Assembly: GCA_947044365.1 (NCBI GenBank)
Contig: OX345636.1
Location: forward strand, 54,291,746 to 54,355,745
Direction: 5' to 3'
Source of the DNA: Petrosia ficiformis
Taxonomy: Eukaryota > Porifera > Demospongiae > Haplosclerida > Petrosiidae
DNA: 64,000 bases
The position numbers were made by a program, and so were the translations under genes. Each line of letters begins with the position of its first letter. The first letter of the stretch is position 1. Shown here piece after piece: positions 35,142 to 46,996 of this stretch. The notes below the pieces were generated by a model. The model was not told where the DNA came from. It worked only from the letters and a program-made list of their open reading frames with translations, and did no database searches.

Positions 35142-35177
35142 ATCGATCAATAATGGTTGACGATGGACTACAAAAAG
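35142..35177 (+). CDS. Gene B exon 5 (36 bases)
   Basis: A micro-exon between CACAG and GTAATC, phase 1 at both ends, reading DRSIMVDDGLQK with the flanking split codon. It is accepted because its phases fit both neighbours and splice signals are present on both sides. Confidence 0.5.
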
Positions 35178-35485
35178 GTAATCATATAACATATAAATAT
35201 AACATATAATAATGGTTAGGGCGATGCTATAATCAGGTTATAGAAGGGAAAAATTGTTACAAGACACAGGCAGAGAGCTTAGTCTCATCTAGCTAGCCCC
35301 TCCTCTAGCTAGCCCCTCCCATTCTAACGAAATGGGAATTATTGGTTTGTAGTACAAATATAATGTATTAAGCTTTGAATACCTTCCACATAGAGTAATC
35401 TGGCAGCAGATATAAGAACCATGCTCATAATTACATACTGTCAATGATTTGTCTAAATTTTAATGTGTATTTTACTTTTATACAG

Positions 35486-35575
35486 AAGATGATCTGCGCT
35501 CAATAATAGAAGAAACACATTCTAGTCCAATAGTATGTGCGGGACTTGCAAGAGAAATTGCCAGGAAACATCCAT
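35486..35575 (+). CDS. Gene B exon 6
   Basis: A 90-base exon from TACAG to GTAAGT, phase 1-1. It reads EDDLRSIIEETHSSPIVCAG, then LAREIARKHP, and its last base plus two from exon 7 give Cys. It is helical and charged; no family was recognised. Confidence 0.55.
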
Positions 35576-36245
35576 GTAAGTACATGTATATGTTCATGAG
35601 ACAGGCCTATTAATTCACATGTTATGTGCTTTCCTGATTTCAAAATGCATAGCAGAGTGACATTTACTTTTACACAGTAGAATCTATTTAGATATAGTTC
35701 ACTACAAGACATAATGATGGGAGTACCACATTGTTGTGGGAAGGACTATATTATGTATATCCTACCTGGATTACTAGGGATGAGACTAATTTTATAAAAT
35801 GCTAAATCTCACAATGCTTCCGAGCAAGTTTTACAAACTGAGACCCAGGCCTAGTAAACCTGGTATGATATACATAATACAATCTTTCCTACAATGTAGT
35901 ACACATTATTATGTTTTGTATGACTAATTGTACAAAAAGGGACTTTTCCAAAGTAATAATTTCATCAAACACTTAACTTCAATTGATCAACCCCGATGTC
36001 ACATTTGGACTCCATTATACGTACTTTGGTTTGTATTCCTAGCAAGATGAAAGCATTCTAAATATCTTTAATTATTATTGTCATCCCTTGAGCTAAAATT
36101 CCCAGGAAAAACACTATACATGAATTAGATGAAATGATATACATGTGATTATAATAATTATAATTAATTTAATAATTACACAAGTAAATTAAGTTGACTT
36201 GTACTTAAACATAATAAATTATTATATAAACATAATATTATATAG

Positions 36246-36356
36246 GTGAAGAACATGTTGATTCTGTTCCCAAAAGACCAAAGACTGATCTAGAGGGACT
36301 TGATGAAGTGTCTTGCCAAAATACCAGTCAACATAAAAGACCTCATGATATTATTG
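36246..36356 (+). CDS. Gene B exon 7 (first copy of duplicated exon)
   Basis: A 111-base, phase 1-1 exon reading EEHVDSVPKRPKTDLEGLDE and ending HKRPHDII. PKRPKTD resembles a basic nuclear-localisation-type patch. It lies in a segment (about 36,060-36,390) duplicated at about 40,520-40,845 with its flanking intron. Being a multiple of three and symmetric in phase, it can be included or skipped without shifting the frame. Confidence 0.6.
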
Positions 36357-37163
36357 GTATGTCAGTATTGAGAAATATAATATTATTTTACCACTTTCAG
36401 TTTTTTAGTGTTGTAATTTTACAACATCCTGTCAGATAGGAAGTACCACACCTACTTATTACATTACTAAATTTCACTGCAATGACTGGGTGTTGGATGT
36501 ACCACACCCCAAATTACTGTAGATTACGAGAGTATACCAATGCATGTCGGCATTCTATTGTTCAAAATGCCCACGCTTTGTTGGATGTGGTCTAGCAGTG
36601 CTTTGATTCAAGTGTCCACCCTTCGATGTTACTTTGAAGTTAGCTTAGGGTACTTAACAAAAAAAAAAAAAAAAGTGAAAGGTGAGTGGAACGGGATGTT
36701 GATGTATGTGTGATGTATAGACTTGGTTTCTAGCTGGTTCTAGCGAGAGAAAAGGGATGTTGGAAGAATAAGTGACAAATAGCGTTCGCGTGCAGACTTG
36801 AGTGGATGCTGTGCTTGCAGTAATTGGTAAGCAAGGTTGAGGTGAGTGTTAGATTGCTCCAGAAGTTGGAGAAAGTTGCAAATTGCCTGTATTCAGTTGC
36901 AACGAAGGTTTTGATTTTTAATGAGATGCTGAGCCACACCTCGCAATCAGTATATTACATCCATGGTAGGTGTGGTTGGAATTATTATTAAAATTAATTC
37001 ATTCTTTTTTTAAAAGCCCTCGGGTTAAGAAACTGTAAGTGTTACATAAAGATTTGCAGCATTTCCCACAGGAATGTAATATTGCTCAATTTTATACCCA
37101 CATTAATTATTGACGTAAGTGGTCATAATGAAGCTAACTTTCTATCAACATTTGTGCAATCGT

Positions 37164-37520
37164 TACCCTCGCCGCAAAACGTAGCCAGAAGGGTATGGTA
37201 ATCATATTGTGTGTCTGTCTGTCTGTCTGTTTGTGTACATGTGTTTGCAAAATTTTGGGAAAACCACAAACATTGGTGCCTCCAAAGAGCTACTGGCAGA
37301 CTTCAAATTATACAATGATCAAAAATAACAAGAGGTTTTTGCTAAAACCCTTCAGTTATAAAGTTATCACAATTTCTAAAACTCACGGTTATTGTTTCCA
37401 GACTTGAGAAGACTCTTGGGGACATCTGGACACATCTAAATATAACTACTCATGTATCATGACTATCGCTACCAAAGCGCTACATCAAAGCAAACAAAAT
37501 TGTGGTAGTGGTTGCTACAA
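37164..37520. repeat. Dispersed TACCCTCGCC repeat, first copy
   Basis: It starts TTACCCTCGCCGC and continues AGAAGGGTATGGTAATC, a (GTCT)n run, and blocks such as CTTCAAATTATACAA, shared with 38,385-38,760. Confidence 0.7.
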
Positions 37521-37894
37521 CATCGAGAACTGGCTCCAAGCATTCTCCATAAAGTTACATTCTAACTCTTTCTATTTCAAGTCATGTGCTGTGCATGTGA
37601 ATCGCAATGTTTGTTTTCTCAGCAGTTTTGATGACCTTTCTTTGTAGAACATTTCACAGGACTCATTGAGGATCTTTCTTTCTTCTTTGAGATGAAACAG
37701 AGACTAAAATGTAAGACTTATAGTATAAACAAGAAAGAGACTACTATTATGATACTAAGATCTCTCGGCTATAAAGTAATAACTAAGTACGTATATACTG
37801 ACAGGTTACTTTCATTCATTATAGCAGTTCAAATTAAACTGTTGGAACGGTTTCCAGATGGAGACATTTATATCCTTTCTTAATTCCAGTTTTA

Positions 37895-38325
37895 CTTCAA
37901 CCGAATGTTACTCGTATGTATGGTAGAGAGAAACTATTAAAGTTGGCTCAGCACTTTGGCTGTGACAAAGAGCACACAATTAAAGAATGGAAAGAGGTAG
38001 TACAAACTACTCAGAAAATGAGAAATGTTTGGGCAGTACTCAAGTTCATCATCTCTCATCGCTCCTTGTTTGCATACTTAGGAAACATTGCTTGTGCTCT
38101 ATCAGTTGTACTAATCATTCTGTAGATTGTGAAAGGAGTTTTAGTGTGTTATGTATGGTTAAAACAAAGCTCCAATCTTGTCTAACCAATAAGTCTCTGA
38201 ACTCATTGCTTGTAATTAACTTAGTAGAAGGTCCAGAGTTGAATGATTCTGACTTTCGTTCTACCATGCAGAAGTGGCCAAGTATTTTGAAAGCGATGTG
38301 TATTTATAGGAAAACCATGATATGT
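37895..38325 (+). pseudogene. hAT transposase C-terminal remnant
   Basis: Two overlapping frames together give YGREKLLKLAQHFG, then FAYLGNIACALSVV, then SVDCERSFSVL, VKTKLQSCLTNKSLNSLLVI and EGPELNDSDF. This is the C-terminal dimerisation region of hAT-type transposases (SVDCERSFSxL...VKTxLRxxLTxxxLNxLL), as also found in ZNF862-like proteins. There is a frameshift near 38,100. It is flanked by the two TACCCTCGCC repeats. Confidence 0.65.
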
Positions 38326-38384
38326 TAATACCACTAGTAGTATTCAAACATGGATATAATGCTGTAGTTACTATGTACTTTATT

Positions 38385-39127
38385 ACCCTCGCCGCGTAGC
38401 ATAGGCGGAAGGGTACGGTAATCGTTTTGTCTGTGTGTCTGTCTGTGTGTTTGTGTGTCTGTTAGCATTTTATCTGGAAAAATAAAGACATTGACATTTG
38501 AAATGGGGTACTGGTAGACTTCAAATTATACAAGGAAAAAAATAACGTAGGAATTCTTCTAAAACCTTTTGGTGCTAAAGTTATGACAATTTTTATAACT
38601 CACAGTTACCGTTTCACGACTTTAAGATGAAACGAGGGCAATAACAAGAGTAAATATGGACACACAAACACAAGTGATCCTGTTTCATGGCTGTTGCTAG
38701 CACTTCAAACCACCAAAACAATCGAGGTAATGGTTGCTACTACACCATTGATGCAAGATGGAAAGCTATCTAGCTCCACCTACAGGTATGTGCACGTACG
38801 TGCATGCTTGCATACTAAACACGTGGTAGAGGTGATACGTTTTCACACGGAGACTTTAGAGGTAGACTTGAGAACCTTTTCGAAGGAAAACAGAGAATAA
38901 GATGTAAGATATACAGTGTATATACAAATTATATATTTCTTTCATTGATATTCTTATTTTGTCTTTTAGGATCAGTTCTAATTAATGCCCATACATGTAA
39001 ATGTTTTTCAAATTTATACATGTATTTCTATTCCATGTAACAAAAGTATTGTTTGTTTCATACACTTTATTATATATATATTTTTAAATGGAGTGCTTTG
39101 TATTACTTGCCATGTAGGCGAGGGTCC
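38385..39127. mobile_element. TACCCTCGCC / GGCGAGGGT element
   Basis: It begins TTACCCTCGCCGCG at 38,385 and ends GGCGAGGGTCC near 39,127, an inverted terminal pair. The internal sequence is non-coding and shared with 37,164-37,520. A target duplication was not defined. Confidence 0.45.
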
Positions 39128-39226
39128 CGTCCCGACGGAGCTCGTATTTAAATGTAATGTTTCTGAAAAACAAAATTCGTGTAGTCAATTGTGAGCGCTT
39201 CACAAAAATTCTGTGGGGAAAATTCA

Positions 39227-39248
39227 CCCCCACCCCCCCCCCCCCCCA
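39227..39248. repeat. C homopolymer tract
   Basis: A run of C interrupted by one A. It is unusual in this AT-rich sequence. Confidence 0.9.
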
Positions 39249-40695
39249 CCTTTACGAAGTTATAATGTTACATTGTGAGATAAAATCATTTGCTTGTTTA
39301 TTTGATACTTATAGCATAGTAGATTTCCAACAACAGCATGTAGCATAACTGTAGCTATCTCAGTGCCACAGTACCACAGTACCATGCCTGAGATACTGGC
39401 ATCAAGATGACAGGCTACAATTAACAGTTTAAACACTCTTCTTTTTGAGGCAATGAGTCCATATAAAGTACTGGAAAAGAACGGTTGACATAACAAATAT
39501 ACTTTTAATGTTCACTATGAAGCACAACAAAGCTGAGGGTGGGGTCCCCCCAGTAACATTTTGGAATTTTAGTTTCTCTGTTGTTGGTTTTACAGTGATT
39601 TTACACTGAAATCACTTCAGGAATCTCAAATTTATAGATTTAAAGAGGGAAGACAGAATTGAAGGGAGGGAAGATTCCCCTCTTCTCCCACACTAGAGAA
39701 AACCCTGCTTCATCACAAATCACATATAGCATACATGTATCTCCTTAAATTAGTCTCGTGATAACGTCATGTACATGTATGTAGGCCTGTGGCACTTAGA
39801 TTTGATATTAACACTGTGCAATTATCGCTTGGATAAATGCTATATCTATCACATATAAACTGTACATTTATCCCTTCATATTTATTATATTCACTATTTT
39901 CCTTCAGTCAGGTATTACTTACTATTAATTAGTATACATATTTAAAAGTATTACAATTCAATTAAGTTAATATTACTCTTCATCTTGTATTCCTTTTATA
40001 TGTGCAGGCTTTAGTTTAGCTATAACAATGCATCTATTTTCATGTTTAACTTAAGAAAAACTATCCCTATGATTGCTTTATGATGACTATGTGTCAATTA
40101 TTGCTGATGGCACTAGTTTCTCTATCTTTCTGTGTACTCGAAAGCTGGGGCCTGAAGAAGTAAGTGTAAGCCTGATTGATGAACTGGCTGAAGTACTCCT
40201 TCAAGGTTCTAAATAATGACTTCCTCATGTCTGAAACTCAACAGCTTACTTGTTGAAGATTCTTGCATAATATTTATACTGTTTATCTACTATATACAAC
40301 AGTTATTAGCAGTTTTACATTCTTTCTGAATCTTCCTGCTTGTCTGTAACTCAAATGTGGGTTCTTTTATGCGCCACACCCATTAATTAACCGAACCCCT
40401 GGGAATGATGCAACTTCCTTAACTACAATGTACATATACAATGCATCCTTCCACAAGTGACGCATATATAATTAAAGAGATTGAACCCCGTGGAAAGCAA
40501 TTATAGAGATAGCCCTATGAGCTATATATGCTTTTAATTATTATTGTCATCGCTTGAACTAAAATTCCCAGCAAGAACAGTATATATGAAGGAGATGAAA
40601 TGATGTATAATATAATTAATTTAATAATTACACAAGTAAATTAAGTTGACTTGACTTAAACATAACAAATTATTATAATTATATATATTATATAG

Positions 40696-40806
40696 GTGAG
40701 GAACATGTTGATTCTGTTCCCAAAAGACCAAGGACTGATCTAGAGGGACTTGATGAAGTGCCTTGCCAAAGTACCAGTCAACATAAATGGCCTCATGATA
40801 TTATTG
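40696..40806 (+). CDS. Gene B exon 8 (second copy of duplicated exon)
   Basis: The same length and phase as exon 7 and nearly identical in protein (KRPRTDLEGLDE, SQHKWPHDII). Acceptor and donor are intact. The flanking introns are also similar, so a roughly 330-bp segment was duplicated. It is the last exon found before the 20.7-kb gap to the NACHT exon at 61,502, whose phase it matches. Confidence 0.6.
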
Positions 40807-41116
40807 GTATGTCAGTATTGAGAAATATAATATTATTTTACATAAAAATTGGCAGCATTTCCCACAGGAATGTAATACTACTCAATTTTACAACTACATG
40901 TACATATGAAACCCTAATTACATCATCCATGTAATGTGTAGGAGATGAATCAATCAGGTTGCTTACACATTCCAATCATGTTTAAGTATAATTTGATAGT
41001 TAGAGTTACTCTACACATCATTTAACACAAGAAATATTACTTCTATTGTCCTGAAGGAAGTTTAAATGTGTCAATCATTTATTAACCCTTTGAGTACATT
41101 AGTTCTCAATACTAAA

Positions 41117-41781
41117 TAGTGATGGGCGATACTAGATTTTTTAAATTCGATACGATACTGATTACTTAGTATCTCAGTATCGGTGGTATCGATTACTGAA
41201 ATGATTACTTTTTCAAAATCGTAAATGATAAAGGACTAAATAAATACACATGTAGTCATACACAACAAAAAGCTTCATAGCTGTTGCAATTTGTTCAAAA
41301 AAAGCATCATATCCACTGATTTTGATTTCAGCCTATTCCTTTTCAGAGATGTTATTTCACCAGCTTTGAAAATAGTCTCTCTGATGGCACAGAGGTAGCT
41401 GGGATGGACAAATATTTTTTTACAAGAGACACCAGTGAAGGAAAAGACCTTTCATTGTCAGACCGCCACCTCAAAGGATTCTCTTTTTTTTCAAGAATGG
41501 GTCGCTCAAAATAACTTTTAAGAAACACAATGGAGTTGGGTGTGGATAATAACTAATCAGCGCCTTCAGCGGATTATCAGCCTTACAGTTTTGATAGTTA
41601 AGTACTATATTATATACTTGACTTGACATGTACATACACGTGTAGTTTAATTGCGCATGCGCAAAGTAATCATTTTATTAAAATCGATACTTTTGCCAGT
41701 AATCAATTAGTAATCGATACCGTAAAAATATCGAAATATATCGATTACTCCGATACTTTTCGATAGTATCGCCCATCACTA
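41117..41781. mobile_element. hAT deletion derivative with 8-bp target duplication
   Basis: A 665-bp element with inverted ends TAGTGATGGGCGATACTA, flanked by exact 8-bp duplications ATACTAAA (41,109-41,116 and 41,782-41,789). On the minus strand it keeps a transposase tail: [20 protein letters not shown], then SKSVDMMLFLNK. This matches the hAT C-terminal (ERxFSxAGxxxSxKRNRLxPxxVxxLLFL). The rest of the transposase is gone. Direct target repeats are still perfect. Confidence 0.8.
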
Positions 41782-41905
41782 ATACTAAATACAAATAGAA
41801 TACTACAAAACCAGTTATGTGTAATAAATAATACATACCTTTAATTACTAAGTACCTTTTCGCTGTCTTTCTATGGTTTTCATAGTTGTTTATAATTCTG
41901 CTTAA

Positions 41906-42527
41906 CCCTTTGAGCGCGATGCGCATATATATATGCTTAGCTTTCCCTTTAATTAAACGCGACGCGCATATATATATGCGCATAAAGTTTAGCGACTTCA
42001 AACAAGCCTTAAAGTATTTTAGAACTGTTTCAAACTTTCCATACATCTGTATCTGGCTTATAACTAAGTACCTACCAAGTTTAAACAACTGTGTTACTTC
42101 CATGAAAGACTGTGAGCAGACAGACTCGACGAAGGAGACGGTCAACGCCCACCTTTCTAGAAAGTGAACGCTTGTCCTGACTTACCTGCTGGGAATAGCT
42201 AGCTATAACTTACACTGTAGCTGGAGGAGACATCTAGCTTCTGTAGAATCACTTCATTTGGGGCGTGCATACAACTGTGTAGATACAAAAGCCAAATCTC
42301 GAGCAACAACAAAAACGGTAAAAATTACGAAGGAATTGAGATGAAGCCATCTGATAATATTGTGGGTTTTTTAATCAAAACTTCCTGTTCTATAATTAGA
42401 TTTCGTTTATTTATAGAATTGATAGCCATAACAACATTACAGAGCTAATTAAGCTTATGAATAAGTCATTATTACACCATCCGCGTTTAGTACATAGTAA
42501 CATTAATAAACTAACGCGTTCAAAGGG
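41906..42527. mobile_element. TTAA-flanked CCCTTTGA element (piggyBac-like), intact copy
   Basis: A 622-bp element between TTAA at 41,902-41,905 and TTAA at 42,528-42,531, ends CCCTTTGAGCGCG and CGCGTTCAAAGGG. Subterminal palindromes (GCGCATATATATATGC) are at the left end. The copy at 59,479-60,697 is the same family in reverse orientation. No transposase; probably mobilised by a piggyBac-type enzyme. Confidence 0.75.
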
Positions 42528-42841
42528 TTAACCTTGAAATCAGATCTGAGGTCAATTACAAAACAGCAATTACAATTACGCTTTCAATTACAGCCTTTGT
42601 GTTGACATTATATAAGTACAATTACAATTACTAGAGTAATTTATTAGCCCTTAATTACAATTGAGTTGTAATTCTGTATTACATTGGATAAACACTAATG
42701 AGCAACACTGCACTCTTATTTATAGTCTCCAACTGCATTCATAAAATGTTTTGAAGATGTTGACCTGCTGTATTTACATGGCCTGTATACACATGAATAC
42801 ATGTACACTATTCATGCATAGTTTGGATATGTACTCCATAC

Positions 42842-43099
42842 GCATACATACATACATACATACATACATACATACATACATACATACATACATACATACA
42901 TACATACATACATACATACATACATACATACATACATACATACATACATACATACATACATACATACATACATACATACATACATGTACATACATACATA
43001 CATACATACATACATACATACATACATAAATACATACATTCATACATACATACATACATACATAAATACATACATTCATACATACATACATACATATAA
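42842..43099. repeat. (CATA)n microsatellite
   Basis: About 250 bases of CATA units with rare interruptions. Open frames across it on both strands (HTYI / YVCM repeats) are artefacts. The 140 bases to its left match 49,475-49,616, which also runs into CATA, so both are copies of a repeat with a CATA tail. Confidence 0.95.
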
Positions 43100-43167
43100 T
43101 ACATGTATTGACATTGTATAAATACAATTACAATTACATTAGCCCTTAATTACAATTAAATTGTAAT

Positions 43168-43443
43168 TGTTAGGACTTAACTCAGATTTACCAAAATAGA
43201 TCATCAAAAGAATAACAACCAAGTTGATATTAATATACACACAGACACACTGAAAAAAAACTAAATTGTACAAAGTATTTATAGAAAACTAATGTCTAGA
43301 ATGTTCTAGAACATAACATGTGGTCCTACATGTGCTAAGGAATGATCCAGAAAAATAATTATAGAAGTGTTAAATGAAACATTACAGTACAAGAGTACAT
43401 AAATTAATGAAATAAGTACAAAACACTCACTTAACACCAAACA
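43168..43443 (-). repeat. BEL/Pao 3' LTR
   Basis: A 276-bp LTR. It is identical by eye to the other LTR except for lacking a 7-base TGTGACA segment near 43,381. It contains the transcription end signals by position. Confidence 0.95.
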
Positions 43444-43500
43444 TACCGCCGGCCATGACCGGAGGTCATAGAGTAAAGGATGGTACAAATACCATAATGT

Positions 43501-44856
43501 CTACAGTTCTTTAGAGTTAGTAGGAATCAGTAGTACAATCTTATGGATTGGTCTCTTGTAAATTCCCTTGGCAGTCTTCAGCGTAACAACTCGTACTAAA
43601 TTGTCATTACCACGATGAATTTCAACGACTTTAGCTATTGGCCACTTAGTTGGAAATGTAGCTTCGTCACGCAATATCGCAATATCACCGACAGATACGT
43701 TTCTAGTTGGATGAGACCATTTGTAGAACTTGTTGAGTGTTGTGAGATAGTCAGTGGACCAACGTCTCCAAAAATGATGAGTGAGATTTTGGCACAAATG
43801 CCAACGATGTTTCAAGGTCAATGAAATACTAGAGGATGGGTTATCGGGAAGTGTGGTTAGTGATTGGCCAACCAGAAAATGTCCTGGAGTGAGTATATCT
43901 GTCACACAATCATTAACAAAATTCACAGGGATTAACGGACGACTATTCAAACAAGCTTCAATTTGAACTATGACTGTGGTCATTTCCTCAAAAGTCAACT
44001 TTACATCAGGTGTGATTACACGTCTCAAATGGGTTTTCATACTTTTTACTGCCGCTTCCCACAATCCACCGAAATGTGGAGCACGTTCAGGGATAAATTT
44101 CCACTCTATACTTCTTGATGCACAAAATTCAGAAATTTTGCGTTGAGCAATTTCAGTTTTCAGGAATTCAAATAGTTTCTTTAGTTCATGATTAGCTCCA
44201 ACAAAGTTTGTCCCATGATCACTCCAAATGAGGTTAGGATAACCTCTACGGGCAACAAAACGACGTAATGCAGCTATGAATGCTTCACTAGTGAGATCAG
44301 AGACCAATTCCAGGTGAACTGCCTTAACTGTTAACGAAACAAAAACGCATATATAAGATTTAACAACAGTGGGTTTCCTGACATAGCCATGCCTAATGTA
44401 AACTGGACCCGCATAGTCCACTCCAACGGTTTCAAAAACAGTGCCTGGAGTTACACGTTCTGAAGGTAGTTGCCCTTGTAATTGAGTGAGAGTCTCACCA
44501 GCATGGCGTCTACAAATGACACATTGACGAGTAATCGAGCGAACAGCCTTTCGAAGATTGATAATATGGAAACGAAGGCAAATTGAGGATATCATAAGGG
44601 TAGGTCCAGCATGAAGCAGACGAATATGTTCTGATCTGAAGATTAGTTTCGTTATGGTATGCTTTGCATGAAGAACAATTGGATGTAATCTTGTGTATGG
44701 TAATTTAGAATTACCTAAACGACCTCCAACACGCATAATACGTGAGGAATCAATAAAGGGATTCAACGATATCAATTTACTGTTGCTTGGCAATTTACAA
44801 TTTGATTTGAGCGATGCAATGTCATTGGGAAAAGATTCCAATTGAGAGTAAGACAA
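43501..44856 (-). pseudogene. BEL/Pao integrase and C-terminal domain
   Basis: A 451-residue open segment. An HHCC-type zinc region (HIRLLHAGPT ... CVICRRHAG) is followed by the DDE core, with acidic residues in VGVDYAGP, IWSDHGTNFVG and FGGLWEAAVKS, then a C-terminal module (VGDIAILRDE, KWPIAKVVEIHRG). The enzyme inserts the cDNA into the genome. It is the longest intact part of the element, and all three catalytic positions are present. Upstream it is separated from RNase H by a frameshift near 44,930. Confidence 0.9.
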
Positions 44857-44918
44857 CCAATAATTCTCAGCATGAGAAAGTTCAGCAACAGTTAAATATG
44901 GATGATTTGTAGTAGAGT

Positions 44919-45644
44919 TTATTCCACCACGACAGTTGTTGATGAAACGATAAATCCATGCAGTGACACGTTGTGAAGCTGAGGAAAGGTAGAATAACGA
45001 TCCACTGGTATGACAGGCAACACCAATTCACAAGTAGTTAGCAGACTAATCTCCCTTTCTTCTTCACTCACTTCAACACGAGGGATTTCTTCTTGTCCTG
45101 GCCATCTGGAGGTTTCCAAGTACAACCATTTAGGACCCTTCCACCAGAGTTCATTACTCACTAATTCAGATGGGAATAATCCTCTAGAGGCGCAATCAGC
45201 TGGGTTTTCTGTACTATTAACATGTCTCCAATGGTTAGGAGGAATGCAATCTACAATATACGATACTCGATTACCCACATAAGTCTTGAAACGCCTTGAT
45301 GTGCCAGTGAGCCAATTGAGCACAATTGTGCTGTCAGTCCAAGCAAATACATTAGATAACGGCATTCTGTATACTTCTTTGACATGATGAAGCAATTGAG
45401 TTAACAGATAAGCACCACACAATTCAATGCGTGGAATTGTAAGACGTTTAATGGGTGACACCCTGGTTTTAGCTGTTACTATGGAAATATGAATTCTCCC
45501 TTCTGAATCTTCTCCATGTAGGTACACGACACCAGCATATGCATTTTCGGATGCGTCACAAAATCCATGTAGCTGTAAAGAAGTGATGGTGACATCTTTG
45601 GGGAAGTAGTAACGAGGCACATGACAACCTTTGAGAGATGGCAA
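44919..45644 (-). pseudogene. BEL/Pao RNase H domain
   Basis: An open segment with the Pao-type RNase H signature: LHGFCDASENAYAGVVYL, RLTIPRIELCGAYLL and FAWTDSTIVLNWL, carrying the D-E-D residues that cleave the RNA of the hybrid. It is joined to the reverse transcriptase through a frameshift near 45,665. Confidence 0.85.
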
Positions 45645-46507
45645 TTCAGATATCCATTGTAACCAAGTCTCTTAATGAACGTTGGTACCGATTCATCCCA
45701 ATCTATATTTAATTCCCACAATCGTTGTAACAGCATTTTCATCTTAATCACAGTAGGAGAAAACCAACCCAGGACATCAAATATCTTGGCAATATCTGAT
45801 ACAAGAACACGCTTTGTGATGGTTTCAGGTGTAGACAAATTATTCACTGTGAGACGAAAATGGTCAAAAGTAGTATTCCATTCAAAACCCAAAGTCTTGG
45901 CATATTCTTTAGAGCCAGAAATTGTAAGGACTTCATAGGAGTCTCTAACACCAGGATCAATTCTCTTTAAGACTGCTAATTCACTGGAATTCCATTTTCG
46001 CAAATGAAAACCACCACAGGAGAGGAGAGCTTGCAATTGGTGATGTAACTTGATTGCATCTTCGTTGTTGTCAGCTCCTGTAAGACAATCATCAACATAA
46101 AAGGATTCTTCAACCATTTCTGATGCTTGTGGATATTCGTGGGCTAGGTTGATAGCATTCTGCTTAATAGCCATATTGGCAGCAAACGACGATGCAGAAA
46201 TGCCAAATGTGAGTCTCGTCATTCGATAATCTTTTAGGGGTTCACTGGGATTGGATCTCCATACAAAACGATGTAGATCCTTGTCATCATTAGTCAATTC
46301 AACGGCTCGATACATTTTACTAACATCTGCAGTGAGAGCGACATGATGCAATCTGAAACGAAGTAACACATCAACTAATGGTGGATGAACAGTTGGTCCA
46401 ACAAGTAAGGTGTCATTAAGTGACACACCAGAGGATGATTTGGCTGAAGCGTCAAATACAGCACGCACTTTGGTAGTGGAGCTAGACTGCTTATAAACAG
46501 CATGCAT
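45479..46507 (-). pseudogene. BEL/Pao reverse transcriptase
   Basis: It carries VRAVFDASAKSSSGVSLND, ALTADVSKMYRAVEL, the LTFGISASSFAANMA block and the catalytic SFYVDDCLTG. It copies element RNA to DNA. The N-terminal part is in another frame (next entry), with the shift near 46,525 at a short T-run. Confidence 0.9.
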
Positions 46508-46992
46508 AGGAAGTAAAATACCATGTGTTGAGGTTTCTCTAGGTCATTCACAGGAACAATTTCTGCATGTTGTAAGTCCGTATACTCTTTCATTACAGCT
46601 TCAAATTCTATAAATTGTCCCTTAACATTCAGAGAACGCTCAAGTGAGAGGAACCTTCGAACGGCTTGTGAACGAGATTCGCCAAGGGTTTTGGCATCAG
46701 ATCTCTTTGGTAAGGGGACAACAAACCTTCCTACTTTATTACGAAAATGGTTTGATTCAAAGTGGCGTAAAACCGTTCGTTCTTCCATTGATAGATTGGA
46801 GATCTTGGTGGGAGATTCTTCAATTTCCCAAAATTTTCGGAGAATGTCGTCTCCTGATTCAACCAGTGCATGATGAGTCGCAACTGAGGATTGAAGGATG
46901 TCAGATTCTGCATTTCCACAAAGTACCCAACCAAACATTGTTTCCAGAGCAATAGGTGATCCAGGAGGACCCTTCCGCCGGCCATGACGCAA
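46375..46992 (-). pseudogene. BEL/Pao polyprotein, protease-RT linker
   Basis: It reads IALETMFGWVLCGNAE, then FWEIEE ... GRFVVPLP and SQAVRRFLSLERSL, the segment leading into the BEL/Pao reverse transcriptase. The frame differs from both neighbours. The upstream change falls in a run of six T (minus strand) at about 47,004. Confidence 0.8.
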
Positions 46993-46996
46993 TGCT

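Noticed and set aside
42751..43127. Long frames of HTYI or YVCM repeats on both strands
   Set aside because: These are translations of the CATA microsatellite. The same holds at 49,478-49,801, 50,163-50,666 and 55,995-56,598.
43169..43442. CRISPR-like or tandem structure in the repeated 280-bp blocks
   Set aside because: The two copies are LTRs of a BEL/Pao element 6 kb apart, with TG..CA ends and target duplications.
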